From Nocardiopsis chromatogenes YIM 90109 (GTDB lineage: Bacteria; Actinomycetota; Actinomycetes; Streptosporangiales; Streptosporangiaceae): a stretch of 61,412 bases of DNA. The stretch lies in assembly GCF_000341185.1 (NCBI RefSeq), contig NZ_ANBH01000163.1, forward strand, positions 1 to 61,412. Reading direction: 5' to 3'. The notes below the pieces were generated by a model. It was not told the DNA's origin, did not search any database, and worked only from the letters and a program-made list of their open reading frames with translations. This document shows positions 35,214 to 45,542 of this stretch, in pieces; position 1 is the stretch's first letter; every line of letters starts with the position of its first letter. The translations under genes and the position numbers were made by a program.

Positions 35214-36159
35214 GGGGGCCCAGGGACGGCCCGGCGGCGCACGTGCCGCGCGGGGCGCACGGAGCAGAGGGGCGGGGCGCCACCCGCTCCTCCCCTCCCC
35301 CGCCGCCCGGGTGGCGCCGATCGCCCCGGCCGCCGCGCTGCTGCTCGCGTTCTTCGCCGCCCCCGTCGTGTGGACCCTGTGGGCCTCCTTCACCGACGCC
35401 GCCCTGACCGGCCCCGGGGCGGCCCGCACCGAGTTCGTCGGGCTCGCCAACTTCGAGCGCCTGGCCACCGACCCGGCGGTGCTGAACGCCACCGTGCTCA
35501 CGGCCGTGTTCCTGATCGGCTCGGGCATCGTGGGGCAGACGGTGCTCGGAATGCTCCTGGCGCTGCTGATGCAGGGCCGGAGCCCGTGGGTGCGGTCGGC
35601 CGTGGGCGGCATCGTGGTCGGCGCCTGGGTGCTGCCCGAGGTGGTCGCCGGGTTCGTGTGGGCGGCGTTCCTGGAGCGCGAGGGGACCCTGAACCGGGTG
35701 CTCGACGCCCTGGGCGCGCCGCAGCAGTCGTGGCTGACCACCGTGCCCATCCTGGCGGTGGTCCTGGCCAACGCCTGGAAGGGCACGGCCTTCTCGATGA
35801 TGGCCTACTCGGCGGCGCTGTCCGAGGTGCCCGGGGAGCTGAAGGACGCGGCCCGGGTCGACGGGGCCGGGACGGCGGCGGTGGTGCGGCACGTCGTGCT
35901 GCCGCTGCTGCGCCGCACGGTCGCCGCGACCCTGCTCCTGGTCACCCTGCAGACGGTGCAGGTGTTCACGCTGATCTACGTGATGACCGCCGGCGGCCCG
36001 GCCGGGCGCAGCACCACCCTGCCGCTGCTGATGTACACCGAGGCGCTGCGGATGGGCGACATCGCCTACGGAACGACCGTCGCCCTGGCGCTGCTCGCGG
36101 TGGCCGGGCTGTTCTCGGCGGTGTACCTGCGCACGCTCCGTCCCGAGGAGGTCCGATGA
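35206..36159 (+). CDS. CUT1 sugar ABC permease, MalF type
   Basis: The 317-residue membrane protein has the binding-protein-dependent permease fold with about six helices and the EAA loop (ELKDAARVDGAGTAAVVRHVVLPLL). GTG 35206 overlaps the binding-protein gene by 8 bp. A basic Gly/Arg-rich leader of about 30 residues precedes the first helix. It overlaps the second permease by ATGA. Confidence 0.88.
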   Translation: MGEGAQGRPGGARAARGARSRGAGRHPLLPSPAARVAPIAPAAALLLAFFAAPVVWTLWASFTDAALTGPGAARTEFVGLANFERLATDPAVLNATVLTAVFLIGSGIVGQTVLGMLLALLMQGRSPWVRSAVGGIVVGAWVLPEVVAGFVWAAFLEREGTLNRVLDALGAPQQSWLTTVPILAVVLANAWKGTAFSMMAYSAALSEVPGELKDAARVDGAGTAAVVRHVVLPLLRRTVAATLLLVTLQTVQVFTLIYVMTAGGPAGRSTTLPLLMYTEALRMGDIAYGTTVALALLAVAGLFSAVYLRTLRPEEVR

Positions 36160-36998
36160 AGCCGTGGACGGTCGCCTCTCCCCGGCGGGCGGCCGCCGCG
36201 GCGGTGGTGCACGCCCTGCTGGCGCTGCTCGCCGCGGCGTTCGCGCTTCCGGCCCTGTGGCTGGTGGCGGCCTTCGACTCCGAAGCCGCCTCCCGGGCGC
36301 GCCTGCCCCGGGCGCCCACGCTGGACAACTTCGCCACGGTGGCCACCCCGGACACCCTGTTCGTCCCGCTGGCGAACTCGCTGTGGATGTGCGGCGGCGC
36401 GGCCCTGGTGACCGTGGCCGCCTCGGTGCTGGCCGCCTACCCGCTCTCCCGTTTCCAGCTGCGCTTCGGCCGCCCGTTCCTGTACACGGTGCTGTTCGCC
36501 ACCGGACTGCCGGTCACCGCGATCATGGTGCCCGTGTACAGCCTGTTCTCCCGCGTCGGGATGGTGGACTCGCGGTGGGGCGTGATGCTGTTCCTGGCCG
36601 CAGCCGGGATGCCGTTCGGGATCTGGCTCACCAAGAGCTTCCTGGACGGCATCCCGGTGGAGCTGGAGGAGGCCGCCTGGGCGGACGGGGCCTCGGCCCG
36701 GCAGTCGCTGCTGCGCGTCGTGGTGCCGCTGGCGCTGCCGGGCCTGTCCGTGGTGGGCGTGTTCACCCTGGTGCTGGCCTGGGGGAACTTCTTCGTTCCG
36801 TTCGTGCTGCTGCAGACCCCCGAGCGGCTGCCGGCCGCGGTGCGGATCTACACCTTCTTCGGGCAGTACGGCTCGATGGACTACGGCCCGCTGGCAGCGT
36901 ACTCAGTGCTGTACACCCTGCCGGTGGTGCTGCTGTACGCCGCCGTCGCCCGTCTCCTGGGCGGCGGGTTCTCCCTGGGCGGCGCCATGAAGGGGTGA
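36156..36998 (+). CDS. CUT1 sugar ABC permease, MalG type
   Basis: The 280-residue permease has the EAA loop (ELEEAAWADGASARQSLLRVV) and the MalG-like FTLVLAWGNFFVPFVLL. No ATPase gene follows, so the complex must use an ATPase encoded elsewhere, as with the shared MsiK ATPase of streptomycetes. Its last 96 bp overlap, on the other strand, the reading frame of the mmsB-like gene. Confidence 0.88.
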   Translation: MKPWTVASPRRAAAAAVVHALLALLAAAFALPALWLVAAFDSEAASRARLPRAPTLDNFATVATPDTLFVPLANSLWMCGGAALVTVAASVLAAYPLSRFQLRFGRPFLYTVLFATGLPVTAIMVPVYSLFSRVGMVDSRWGVMLFLAAAGMPFGIWLTKSFLDGIPVELEEAAWADGASARQSLLRVVVPLALPGLSVVGVFTLVLAWGNFFVPFVLLQTPERLPAAVRIYTFFGQYGSMDYGPLAAYSVLYTLPVVLLYAAVARLLGGGFSLGGAMKG

Positions 36999-38270
36999 CC
37001 CCCCTCCGGCGCCGCCGGGGCCGTCGGCGCCGGGGGATGCGCCCGAGCGGCCCCCGAGCAGGCCCCGGAGCCCCTGGAGGCCGGAGGCCAGCGTCCCCTT
37101 CTTGCCCAGCACGTCGAAGGCGACCGCCACCAGCAGCACCAGGCCCTTGATGGCCTGCTGCCAGTCCACGCCGAGCCCGATGATGGACATGCCGTTGTTC
37201 AGCACGCCCATCACCAGCGCCCCGACCACGGCGCCGACGACGGTGCCCACGCCGCCCGAGGCCGACGCGCCGCCGATGAAGGCGGCGGCGATGGCGTCCA
37301 GCTCGAACATGGTGCCCGCCCCGGGCGCGGCGAGGTTGAGCCGGGCGGTGAAGACCAGCCCGGCCAGCGCCGACAGCGCCCCCATGTTGACGAACACCCA
37401 GAACACGGTGCGCTTGGTGCGCACCCCGGACAGCTCGGCCGCCTTGGGGTTGCCGCCGGTGGCGTAGACCCGGCGCCCGGGCACGGTGGCCGCCATGAAC
37501 AGCGCGTACCCGGCGATCAGCACCAGCAGCAGGGCGCCGACCCAGGGGACCCCGCTGTGCAGGGCGAAGGCGGTGCACAGGGCGAGCACCGCCGCCACGG
37601 CCAGCGCCTGCACCGCCAGGGCGGCGGGCGCGGGGACGACCCGGATGCCGTGCCGCAGCGCCCGGGATCGGGAGGTGCGAAGGCCGATGACGACCAGCGC
37701 CGCCACCGCGGCGCCCAGCGCCAGCGGGACGATGTCGACCCCGCCGGCCTCGAAGCCCGGCACGAACCCGGTGGCCAGCCTGCGCGCCTCCGGCGGCAGG
37801 TCGCCGACCGACTCGCCGCCGAGCACGAGCAGCGTCAGGCCGCGGAAGACGAGCATCCCGGCCAGGGTGACGATGAACGCGGGCAGCCCCACATAGGCCA
37901 CCCAGAACCCCTGCCAGGCGCCGATGAGCCCGCCGACCAGCAGCGACAGCGGGAGGACGATGAGCAGCGGCAGCCCCCACTCGGCGAGCATGATGGCCGA
38001 TACGGCGCCGGTGAAGGCCACGACCGAGCCCACCGACAGGTCGATGTGCCCGGTGATGATCACCAGCATCATGCCCACGGCGAGGATGAGCACGTAGGAG
38101 TTCTGCAGGACGAGGTTGCTGACGTTGGCGGGGCGCAGCAGCAGCCCGCCGGTGAGGACCTGGAACAGCACCACGATCGCGGCCAGGGCGATGACCATGC
38201 CATAGCGGCGGGCGTTGCCGCGCAGCGCCGCACGCACCGAGGCGGCCCCTCCGGCCGCCGCGGCCCTCAC
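36903..38270 (-). CDS. mmsB: CUT2 monosaccharide ABC permease (GguB/XylH type)
   Basis: The 455-residue permease of the RbsC/XylH family has LVLQNSYVLILAVGMMLVIITGHIDLSVG and GGNPKAAELSGVRTKRTVFWVFVNMGALSALAG, and is longer than RbsC, like XylH/GguB. GTG 38270 overlaps the ATPase stop (GTGA). The conserved part ends near FDVLGKKG; a further 60 unconserved residues run antisense through the 3' end of the neighbouring permease gene, so the natural stop seems to have been lost. It is the last gene of the arabinose cluster. Confidence 0.88.
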   Translation of the reverse strand: MRAAAAGGAASVRAALRGNARRYGMVIALAAIVVLFQVLTGGLLLRPANVSNLVLQNSYVLILAVGMMLVIITGHIDLSVGSVVAFTGAVSAIMLAEWGLPLLIVLPLSLLVGGLIGAWQGFWVAYVGLPAFIVTLAGMLVFRGLTLLVLGGESVGDLPPEARRLATGFVPGFEAGGVDIVPLALGAAVAALVVIGLRTSRSRALRHGIRVVPAPAALAVQALAVAAVLALCTAFALHSGVPWVGALLLVLIAGYALFMAATVPGRRVYATGGNPKAAELSGVRTKRTVFWVFVNMGALSALAGLVFTARLNLAAPGAGTMFELDAIAAAFIGGASASGGVGTVVGAVVGALVMGVLNNGMSIIGLGVDWQQAIKGLVLLVAVAFDVLGKKGTLASGLQGLRGLLGGRSGASPGADGPGGAGGGSPLHGAAQGEPAAQETGDGGVQQHHRQGVQH

Positions 38271-39850
38271 CGGCCCCCCTCGGCGGCGCCCGCGGGCGGG
38301 GCGCCGGTCATGAGCGTCATGAGTGCCTCCTGGTCGGCTTCGTCGGCGGGCAGGCAGCCGGTGATCCGCCCCTCGCACATGGCGTAGACGCGGTCGCACA
38401 TGCCCAGCAGCTCGGGCAGCTCCGAGGAGATGAGCAGCACGCACGCCCCCTCGGCGGCCATCGCCCGCACCGCCTCGTAGATCTCGTACTTGGCGCCGAC
38501 GTCGACGCCGCGGGTGGGCTCGTCCAGGACGAGCAGGTCGGGGCGGGTGTACACCCACCGGCCCAGCACCACCTTCTGCTGGTTGCCGCCGCTGAGCTCG
38601 ACCACCGCCTGGCCGTTGTCGCGGCAGCGCACCCCCATGCGGGTGCGCAGGTCCTCGGCGACGGCGTGCTCGGCGGCCGCGTCCACCACCCCGCCCCGGC
38701 TGAGGCGGTCCAGCCCGGCCAGGGTCAGGTTGGAGCGCACCGGGTCGTCCAGGACCAGCCCGAGCTCCTTGCGGTCCTCGGGCACGTAGGCGATCCCGGC
38801 GGCCACGGCCTCGGCCGGGTGGCGCGGGGCCAGCGGGGCGCCGTCCTTGAGCAGGGTGCCGCGCACGTACCGCCCGTAGGAACGGCCGAACAGGCTCATG
38901 GCCAGCTCGGTGCGGCCCGCGCCCATCAGCCCGGCGAGCCCGGCGATCTCCCCGGCGCGCACCTCCAGGTGGGCGCCGTCGACGACGCGGCGGCCCCGCT
39001 GCACCGGGTGGTCCACGGTCCAGTCGCGCACCTCGAAGCGCACCGGCCCGGCGCCCCCGGGCGGGCCGGGGTAGCGGTGCTCCAGGTCCCGGCCGACCAT
39101 GCCGCGGATGATGCGCTCTTCGGTGACCTCCCCGCGGGCGCCGTCCAGGGTCTCGATGCTGCGGCCGTCGCGCAGCACGGTGATCCGGTCGGCGACCCGG
39201 GTGACCTCGCCGAGCTTGTGGGAGATGAGGATGGAGGCGATGCCCTGCTCCTTGAACTCCAGCAGCAGGCGCAGCAGGGCGTCGCTCTCGGCCTCGTTGA
39301 GGGCGGAGGTGGGCTCGTCCAGGATGAGCACCCGCACCTGCTTGGCGATCGCCTTGGCGATCTCCACGAGCTGGCGGCGGCCCACGCTGAGCTCGCCCAG
39401 CGGGGCGGAGGGGTCGGCGTCCAGGCCGACCCGCTCCAGCAGGTCGCGTGCGCGGGCGACCGAGACCTCCTGGTCGACGACGGCCAGGCCGAACCGCCTC
39501 CGGGCCCGCTCGTTGCCGAGGAACACGTTCTCGGCGATGCTGAGCTGCGGGACCAGCGCCAGCTCCTGGTGGATGATGGCGATCCCGGCGCGCTCGCTGT
39601 CGGAGGTGGAGGCGAAGCGGCGCTCGCTCCCCTCCACCTCGATGCGCCCTTCGTAGGTGCCGTGCGGGTGCACCCCGCTGAGCACTTTCATCAGGGTGGA
39701 CTTCCCGGCGCCGTTCTCCCCGGTGACGGCGTGGATCTCGGAGGGGCGGACCTCCAGGTCGACCCCGTCCAGGGCGACCACGCCCGGGAAGGTCTTGCGG
39801 ATGCCGCGCATGCTCAGCGCCGGCGGCCCCCAGTGGTCGGCGGCGGTCAT
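38267..39850 (-). CDS. mmsA: CUT2 monosaccharide ABC ATPase with two nucleotide-binding domains (GguA/XylG type)
   Basis: The 527-residue protein has two tandem ATPase domains: Walker [10 protein letters not shown], signature [11 protein letters not shown] and [10 protein letters not shown] in the first; [18 protein letters not shown] and [13 protein letters not shown] in the second. The second Walker A is degenerate, as normal for this family. It drives uptake of pentoses with the permease and ChvE-like protein. ATG 39850 overlaps the binding-protein stop (ATGA). Confidence 0.92.
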   Translation of the reverse strand: MTAADHWGPPALSMRGIRKTFPGVVALDGVDLEVRPSEIHAVTGENGAGKSTLMKVLSGVHPHGTYEGRIEVEGSERRFASTSDSERAGIAIIHQELALVPQLSIAENVFLGNERARRRFGLAVVDQEVSVARARDLLERVGLDADPSAPLGELSVGRRQLVEIAKAIAKQVRVLILDEPTSALNEAESDALLRLLLEFKEQGIASILISHKLGEVTRVADRITVLRDGRSIETLDGARGEVTEERIIRGMVGRDLEHRYPGPPGGAGPVRFEVRDWTVDHPVQRGRRVVDGAHLEVRAGEIAGLAGLMGAGRTELAMSLFGRSYGRYVRGTLLKDGAPLAPRHPAEAVAAGIAYVPEDRKELGLVLDDPVRSNLTLAGLDRLSRGGVVDAAAEHAVAEDLRTRMGVRCRDNGQAVVELSGGNQQKVVLGRWVYTRPDLLVLDEPTRGVDVGAKYEIYEAVRAMAAEGACVLLISSELPELLGMCDRVYAMCEGRITGCLPADEADQEALMTLMTGAPPAGAAEGGR

Positions 39851-40959
39851 GTCAGGTCCGACTCCTCGTAGTAGCCGCTGTCGATGAGGACCTCCTCGTA
39901 GTTGGAGGCGTCCACCGAGACCGGCTCCAACAGGCGGGCGGGCACGACCTTGGCGTTGTTGTCGTAGGACTCGGTGTCGTCGACGTCGGGCTCCTCGCCC
40001 TGGGCGAGGGCGGCGGCCATCCCGGCGGCGGCGTCGGCCAGCTCGCGGGTGTCCTTGAAGACGGTCTGGGTCTGCTCGCCGTCGATGATGGACTTGACCG
40101 AGGCGGTCTCGGCGTCCTGGCCGGTGACGACCGGCAGGGGCTTGTCGCCGGTGCCGTATCCGGCGCCCTTGAGGGAGGAGATGACGCCGGTGCTGATGCC
40201 GTCGAAGGGCGAGAGCACCGCGTCCAGCTCCTCGTCGGAGTAGTGGGCGCCGAGCAGGTTGTCCATCCGGTCCTGGGCCACGGCCCCGTCCCAGCGCATG
40301 GTCGCGATCTGGCTCATCTCGGTCTGGCCGCTGGGCACCTCCAGCACGCCGTCGTCGATGTAGGGCTGCAGGACCGACATGGCGCCGTCGAAGAAGTAGT
40401 AGGCGTTGTTGTCGTCGGGTGAGCCGCCGAACAGCTCGATGGTGAAGGGGCCCTCCTCGTTCTCCAGGTCCAGCTGGTCGGCGATGTACCGCCCCTGGAT
40501 CTCGCCGACCTTGAAGTTGTCGAAGGTGGCGTAGGCGTCCACGCCCTCGGCGTCCATGATCAGCCGGTCGTAGGCGAGCACGGGGATGTCGGCGTCCTCG
40601 GCCTGCTGGACGACGTCGGTGAGGGCCTCGCCGTCGACGGGGGCGACGACGAGCACGTCGACGTCCTTAGTGATCATGTTCTCGATCTGGGCGACCTGGT
40701 CCTCGACGACGTCCTCGGCGTACTGCAGGTCGGCGCCGTATCCGGCCTCCTCCAGGGCGGCGACCATGTTGTCGCCGTCCTGCACCCACCGCTCCCAGGA
40801 CTTGGTGGGCATGGAGATGCCGACGGTGCCGTTCTCGCCCTCGGGGCGGGCGGCGTCGCCGACGCCGCCGCAGGCGGTCGCGGCCAGGGACAGGGCGGCG
40901 CCCAGCGCCGCGGCCGCCAGGGCCGTGCGCCGGGCGGGGTGCTTGCGCGTCGTGTCCAT
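39847..40959 (-). CDS. chvE: ChvE-type monosaccharide-binding lipoprotein
   Basis: The 370-residue protein has a lipoprotein signal ([10 protein letters not shown]) and the Peripla_BP_4/ChvE pattern ([63 protein letters not shown]). ChvE-like proteins bind arabinose, xylose, glucose and galactose. In this cluster L-arabinose is the likely ligand. ATG 40959 follows AGGAGGCGAAAC. Confidence 0.9.
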   Translation of the reverse strand: MDTTRKHPARRTALAAAALGAALSLAATACGGVGDAARPEGENGTVGISMPTKSWERWVQDGDNMVAALEEAGYGADLQYAEDVVEDQVAQIENMITKDVDVLVVAPVDGEALTDVVQQAEDADIPVLAYDRLIMDAEGVDAYATFDNFKVGEIQGRYIADQLDLENEEGPFTIELFGGSPDDNNAYYFFDGAMSVLQPYIDDGVLEVPSGQTEMSQIATMRWDGAVAQDRMDNLLGAHYSDEELDAVLSPFDGISTGVISSLKGAGYGTGDKPLPVVTGQDAETASVKSIIDGEQTQTVFKDTRELADAAAGMAAALAQGEEPDVDDTESYDNNAKVVPARLLEPVSVDASNYEEVLIDSGYYEESDLT

Positions 40960-40973
40960 CTGTTTCGCCTCCT

Positions 40974-42500
40974 CTAGGCGGGCGCCGGGCCCGCGAGTTC
41001 CACACAGGTCCAGGAGACCGGCGGCAGGACCGCCGTGAGGCGTCCGCCGTCCAGGCGCACGTCCTTGTTCTCCTTCAGGGCGACCCGGTCGGGGTCGTCG
41101 GCGGTGTTGGCGGCGTACACGTCGTCGTCGGCCAGGGTGAGCGCGGAGGCGGCGGCCACGCCGTCCAGGCCGCGCAGGTCGGCGGAGACCTCCATGGGGG
41201 TGTCGGTGGAGCGGTTGACGAGGAAGAGGGCGGCGCGGCCGGAGTCCCCGTCGTAGGTGGCGGCGGCGTCCAGCAGCGGCACCTCCCCGTAGCGGCCGGT
41301 GTCGTGGCGGGGCGCGCTGGGCTCGACGCGCAGCACCTGCCCGCGGGCCGCGGCGGCGGTGCGGGCGAAGGGGTGGAAGATGGTCTGGCGCCAGGCGCGG
41401 CCGCCGGGCTCGGTCATGATCGGCGCGATCACGTTGACGAGCTGGGCCTGGGAGGCGGCGGTGACCCGGTCGGCGTGGCGGAGCAGGCTGTTGAGCATGC
41501 CGCCGACGACGACGGCGTCGGCCACGCTGTAGCGGTCCTCGATGACGCGCGGGGCCACCGGCCAGTCGGCCGGCGGGTTCTCGGCCTGCTCGCGCTCGAA
41601 CCGGCTGAGGTACCACACGTTCCACTCGTCGAAGGAGAGCATGATCTTCTTGGAGCTCTTGCGGCGCGCGCCGACGTGGTCGGCGGTGGCCACGACCTCC
41701 TCGATGAAGCGGTCCATGTCGGCCGGGGCGGCCAGGAAGCTGCGCAGGTCGCCGTCGTACTCCTCGTAGTAGGCGTGCAGGGAGACGAAGTCGACCTCGT
41801 CGTAGCACTCGCCGAGGACCTCGGCCTCCCAGGCGCCGAAGGTGGGCATGGAGCGGCCGGAGGAGCCGCAGGCGACCAGCTCCAGGCCGGGTTCGGCGGT
41901 GCGCAGGGCGCGGGCGGTCTCGGCGGCCAGGCGCCCGTATTCGCGGGCGGTCTTGTGGCCGAGCTGCCAGGGGCCGTCCATCTCGTTGCCCAGGCACCAC
42001 ATGCGGATGGCGTGCGGGTCGGGCGACCCGTTGGCGGCACGCAGGTCGCTGAGCGCGGTGCCGCCGGGGTGGTTGGCGTACTCGTGCAGGTCCAGGGCCT
42101 CCTGGATGCCGCGGGTGCCGAGGTTGACGGCCATCATCGGCTCGATGTCCAGGCCGCGGGCCCAGCGCATGAACTCGTCGAGGCCGAACTGGTTGGTCTC
42201 GGTGCTGTGCCAGGCCAGTTCGCGGCGGACGGGGCGGTCCTCCTTGGGGCCGACGCCGTCCTCCCACCGGTAGCCGGAGACGAAGTTGCCGCCGGGGTAG
42301 CGCACGGTGGTCACGCCCAGCTCGCGGATGAGCGCGGCGACGTCGGTACGCAGCCCGTCGGCGTCGGCGGAGGGGTGGTCGGGCTCGTAGATGCCGGTGT
42401 AGACGCAGCGGCCCATGTGCTCGACGAAGGAGCCGAACAGCCTGCGGTGGACGGGGGCCACGGCGAAGGCGGGGTCGAGGGTGAGTTCGGCCTTGTGCAC
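40974..42500 (-). CDS. abfA: Intracellular alpha-L-arabinofuranosidase, GH51
   Basis: The 508-residue enzyme has the GH51 acid/base Glu173 ([10 protein letters not shown]) and nucleophile Glu292 (SFDEWNVW), with [14 protein letters not shown]. No signal peptide is present, so it acts in the cytoplasm on imported arabino-oligosaccharides to free L-arabinose. GTG 42500 follows GAGAGGA. It lies 15 bp upstream of the chvE-type gene. Confidence 0.95.
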   Translation of the reverse strand: MHKAELTLDPAFAVAPVHRRLFGSFVEHMGRCVYTGIYEPDHPSADADGLRTDVAALIRELGVTTVRYPGGNFVSGYRWEDGVGPKEDRPVRRELAWHSTETNQFGLDEFMRWARGLDIEPMMAVNLGTRGIQEALDLHEYANHPGGTALSDLRAANGSPDPHAIRMWCLGNEMDGPWQLGHKTAREYGRLAAETARALRTAEPGLELVACGSSGRSMPTFGAWEAEVLGECYDEVDFVSLHAYYEEYDGDLRSFLAAPADMDRFIEEVVATADHVGARRKSSKKIMLSFDEWNVWYLSRFEREQAENPPADWPVAPRVIEDRYSVADAVVVGGMLNSLLRHADRVTAASQAQLVNVIAPIMTEPGGRAWRQTIFHPFARTAAAARGQVLRVEPSAPRHDTGRYGEVPLLDAAATYDGDSGRAALFLVNRSTDTPMEVSADLRGLDGVAAASALTLADDDVYAANTADDPDRVALKENKDVRLDGGRLTAVLPPVSWTCVELAGPAPA

Positions 42501-42569
42501 GCGGGGTCCTCTCTGGGGTGGTCGGGCCCCGGGGCCGGTGGGCCCCGGGGCGGTGGTCGCTCGGTGCGC

Positions 42570-43607
42570 TCAGTGCGCGAGGACGGGCCAGCCGTCGCCG
42601 GTCCACCGGACGGGCTCGATGCCCAGGCGGAAGTCGCCCGGGGTGCCGTAGGGGCCGTAGGTGTGGTAGGCGATGTGTCCCTCGGACAGGGACTGTCCGC
42701 CCGCGGCGACGTCCCCGCCGCGGTCGGCGAGGATGACGGTGCCGCCGCCCTCGGTCATGGGCACGCCGTCGGCGTCGGTGTAGGGGCCGGTGGGCTCGTC
42801 CGCACGGCCGACGGCGATCTTGTAGGTGCTGTCGGTGCCCTGGCAGCAGGCGTCGAAGGAGACGTACAGGTAGTAGTCGCCGCCGTGCTCGGCGATGGAG
42901 GGGGCCTCGATGCGGTTGGCGCCCTCCTGCCGGTCGGCGATCTTGAAGGGCTCGGCTCCGTCGGCGACCTTCCCGTCCGGCCAGGCGAGGGGGACCATGT
43001 AGATGCCGCCCCAGTGGGAGCCGAAGGCCATCCACGGGCTCCCGTCGGCGCCCTCGACGATGCCCGGGTCGATGGCGTTGTAGGGGTCGCCCTCGTGGCT
43101 CTCGAAGACCTTGCCCCGGTCGACCCACCGGTAGTCGGGGTCGTCGGGGTCGAGGGTGGTGTTGGTGGCCAGGGCGATGAGCGAGCGCTGGGAGCCGAAG
43201 GTGGAGGCCGAGTAGTAGAGGTAGTAGGTGCCGTCGTGCTCGTAGACCTCGGGCGCCCACAGGTTCTCCACGCCCGGGATCTCCTGGGCGAGCCAGGCGG
43301 GCTTGGTGTCCCAGACGGTGTCGGTCTCCTGCCAGTGGCTTCCGTTGGGCGAGGCGAACATGCGGATGTTGCCGTCGCCGATGTCGGCGTCTCCGGTGCC
43401 GAAGACGTACCAGTCCTCCCCCGGCCCTCCGGCGACCAGGCCGGGGTCGTGGACCCCGGTGTCGCCGGTAAGCGGGGGCGGCGGGGCGGCGGAGTCGGCC
43501 GACACGGCCGATACGGTGGCGGCCTGCGGCGCGGGCGTGCACGCGGCCAGGGCGGCCAGCGCCGCGGCGGCGGCCGCCGCGGCCATCGGGGTACGGGTGC
43601 GGGGCAT
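42570..43607 (-). CDS. Surface GH43 arabinan endo-1,5-alpha-L-arabinanase-like lipoprotein
   Basis: The 345-residue protein starts with a lipoprotein signal ([12 protein letters not shown], Cys23) and a five-bladed GH43 propeller. It shows the catalytic base in GVHDPGLV (Asp54), AIDPGIVEG and the acid in [18 protein letters not shown] and SFDACCQGT fit the arabinanase subfamily. It would cut arabinan outside the cell, feeding the CUT1 importer. ATG 43607 is behind GGAGG. Confidence 0.9.
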   Translation of the reverse strand: MPRTRTPMAAAAAAAALAALAACTPAPQAATVSAVSADSAAPPPPLTGDTGVHDPGLVAGGPGEDWYVFGTGDADIGDGNIRMFASPNGSHWQETDTVWDTKPAWLAQEIPGVENLWAPEVYEHDGTYYLYYSASTFGSQRSLIALATNTTLDPDDPDYRWVDRGKVFESHEGDPYNAIDPGIVEGADGSPWMAFGSHWGGIYMVPLAWPDGKVADGAEPFKIADRQEGANRIEAPSIAEHGGDYYLYVSFDACCQGTDSTYKIAVGRADEPTGPYTDADGVPMTEGGGTVILADRGGDVAAGGQSLSEGHIAYHTYGPYGTPGDFRLGIEPVRWTGDGWPVLAH

Positions 43608-43654
43608 GGGGGGTACCTCCGGTTCGGGATGCTCGGGACGGGGGCGGGTCGGGG

Positions 43655-44551
43655 CTACTTCAGTCCGGCGTCGGTCACGCCGCGCACGATCTGGCGCTGG
43701 AAGACCATGAAGACCGCGATCAGGGGCGCCGCGCCGAGCACGGCGGCGGCCATCTGCTGGGCGTACTGGATGCCGTAGGCGCCCTGCACGGTGCCCAGGC
43801 CGACCGGGACCGTCATCAGGGCGGGGTCGGTGGTCGCCACGAACGGCCACAGGAAGTTGTTCCATGCCTGGACGAAGGTGAAGATGCCGACCGCGGCGAG
43901 GATCGGCCCGGACATCGGCAGCACCACCGAGGTGAGCACCCGCAGGTGCCCGGCTCCGTCCAGGTGCGCGGCCTCCAGGTAGTCGCGCGGGATGGCGTCG
44001 AAGAACCGCTTCAGGATGAAGATCATGACCGGGGCCACGACCTGCGGCAGCGCCACGCCCCAGTAGGTGTCGACCATGCCCAGCAGCCGCATCTGGTCGA
44101 ACAGCGGCACGATGAGCACCTGCGGCGGCACCATGATCCCGGCGATGAACAGCAGCAGCAGGGCGTTGCGGCCGCGGAACTCGGTGCGGGAGAAGGCGTA
44201 GGCCGCCATCGCGCACAGCACCAGGGTCAGCGCGGTGACCAGCACGGAGATGACGGTGCTGTTGATCAGCCACTGCTGGATGTCGCCGCGCGCGATGACC
44301 AGGCGGTAGGCCTCGATCGTCGGCTCGACGGGCAGCCAGCGGATGGGCACGGCCGTGGTCTCGGCCTCCGGCTTGAGCGAGGTGAGCACCGCCCACACCA
44401 GGGGCAGCAGCCACAGCAGGGCCAGCACGACGGCGGAGACGGTGGCGGCGGCCCCCGTCGGGGAGACGCGCCACCGGCGGCGGGGGGCGTCCGGCGCGGG
44501 CGCCGCGGTGCGCGGCGCGGCGGCCGGAGCGGCCTGGGTCGGGGCGCTCAT
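43655..44551 (-). CDS. araQ: Arabinosaccharide ABC permease, MalG/AraQ type
   Basis: The 298-residue membrane protein has six helices and the EAA loop ([22 protein letters not shown]), with [15 protein letters not shown] near the end. ATG 44551 overlaps the upstream permease (ATGA). It forms the CUT1 importer with the next two genes. The symbol follows cluster context. Confidence 0.85.
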   Translation of the reverse strand: MSAPTQAAPAAAPRTAAPAPDAPRRRWRVSPTGAAATVSAVVLALLWLLPLVWAVLTSLKPEAETTAVPIRWLPVEPTIEAYRLVIARGDIQQWLINSTVISVLVTALTLVLCAMAAYAFSRTEFRGRNALLLLFIAGIMVPPQVLIVPLFDQMRLLGMVDTYWGVALPQVVAPVMIFILKRFFDAIPRDYLEAAHLDGAGHLRVLTSVVLPMSGPILAAVGIFTFVQAWNNFLWPFVATTDPALMTVPVGLGTVQGAYGIQYAQQMAAAVLGAAPLIAVFMVFQRQIVRGVTDAGLK

Positions 44552-45504
44552 GCGGTGTTCTCCTTCCTGGTGAACAGCCAGAACTGCAGGGCGGAGACCG
44601 CGATGATCACGGCGAAGAACAAGTAGGAGATGGCCGAGGAGTAGCCGATGCGCAGGTTGGTGAAGCCGGTGTCGAAGATGTAGCCGATGATCGGGCGCGC
44701 GGCGTAGCCCGGCCCGCCCGACCCGTTGGTCATCAGGTAGGCCTGGTCGAACAGCTTCAGCGAGGCCACCATCTGCAGCAGCACCACGATCGCGGTGGTG
44801 CGGTTGAGCAGCGGCAGCGTGATAGCGCGGAACCGCTGCCAGGGCCCGGCCCCGTCCAGCGAGGCCGCCTCGTACACCTGGGAGGGGATGCCCTGCAGGG
44901 CGGCCAGGTAGAGCAGGTAGTTGAAGCCGACCGTCCACCACACGGTGGTGACGGCGATGGACAGCAGCACCGTGCCCTCGTCGCCGAGCCAGTTCACCTC
45001 CGGCAGGCCCATGCCGGTCAGGGCGCCGTTGAGCATGCCGAACCCGGGCTGGTAGATCCACACCCAGATCAGCGAGACCACCGCGACGGGCAGCAGGAAC
45101 GGCGAGAAGAAGGAGAAGCGCAGGAACCAGCCCACCCGCACCGCCCGCTGGGTCAGCACCGCCATCAGCAGCGCGACCGCGACCAGCGGCGGGGTGGTGA
45201 GCAGGGTGAACAGCAGGGTGGTCCACAGCGACCGCCACACCATGGGGTCGGCGGCCATCTCGGCCCAGTTGTCCAGGCCGGTGAAGGAGGGGGCGGTGCC
45301 GACCAGGGAGCGGTCGGTGAAGCTGGTCCACAGCCCGGCCGCCAGCGGCCAGAGCAGGAACAGCGCGAAGAGCAGGGCGAAGGGCAGGACCAGGGCGGGG
45401 CCTGCGGGGTCGGTGCGGCGTGCGCGCCGGGTCGAGGAGCCGGTGGCGGAGGGTCCGTTGGTGTCGGATCTGCTCGCCCGGCCCGCCGTCGGGGGTGCGG
45501 TCAT
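44548..45504 (-). CDS. araP: Arabinosaccharide ABC permease, MalF/AraP type
   Basis: The 318-residue permease has LVLPFALLFALFLLWPLAAGLWTSF as first helix and the EAA loop (VYEAASLDGAGPWQRFRAITLPLL). ATG 45504 follows GGAG; TTG 45516 is a less likely start. No ATPase is in the operon, so a shared MsiK/MsmX-type ATPase is needed. Confidence 0.86.
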   Translation of the reverse strand: MTAPPTAGRASRSDTNGPSATGSSTRRARRTDPAGPALVLPFALLFALFLLWPLAAGLWTSFTDRSLVGTAPSFTGLDNWAEMAADPMVWRSLWTTLLFTLLTTPPLVAVALLMAVLTQRAVRVGWFLRFSFFSPFLLPVAVVSLIWVWIYQPGFGMLNGALTGMGLPEVNWLGDEGTVLLSIAVTTVWWTVGFNYLLYLAALQGIPSQVYEAASLDGAGPWQRFRAITLPLLNRTTAIVVLLQMVASLKLFDQAYLMTNGSGGPGYAARPIIGYIFDTGFTNLRIGYSSAISYLFFAVIIAVSALQFWLFTRKENTA

Positions 45505-45542
45505 GGCGGACTCCAAGAGCGTGCCGGAGGGGTGGGCCCCGG

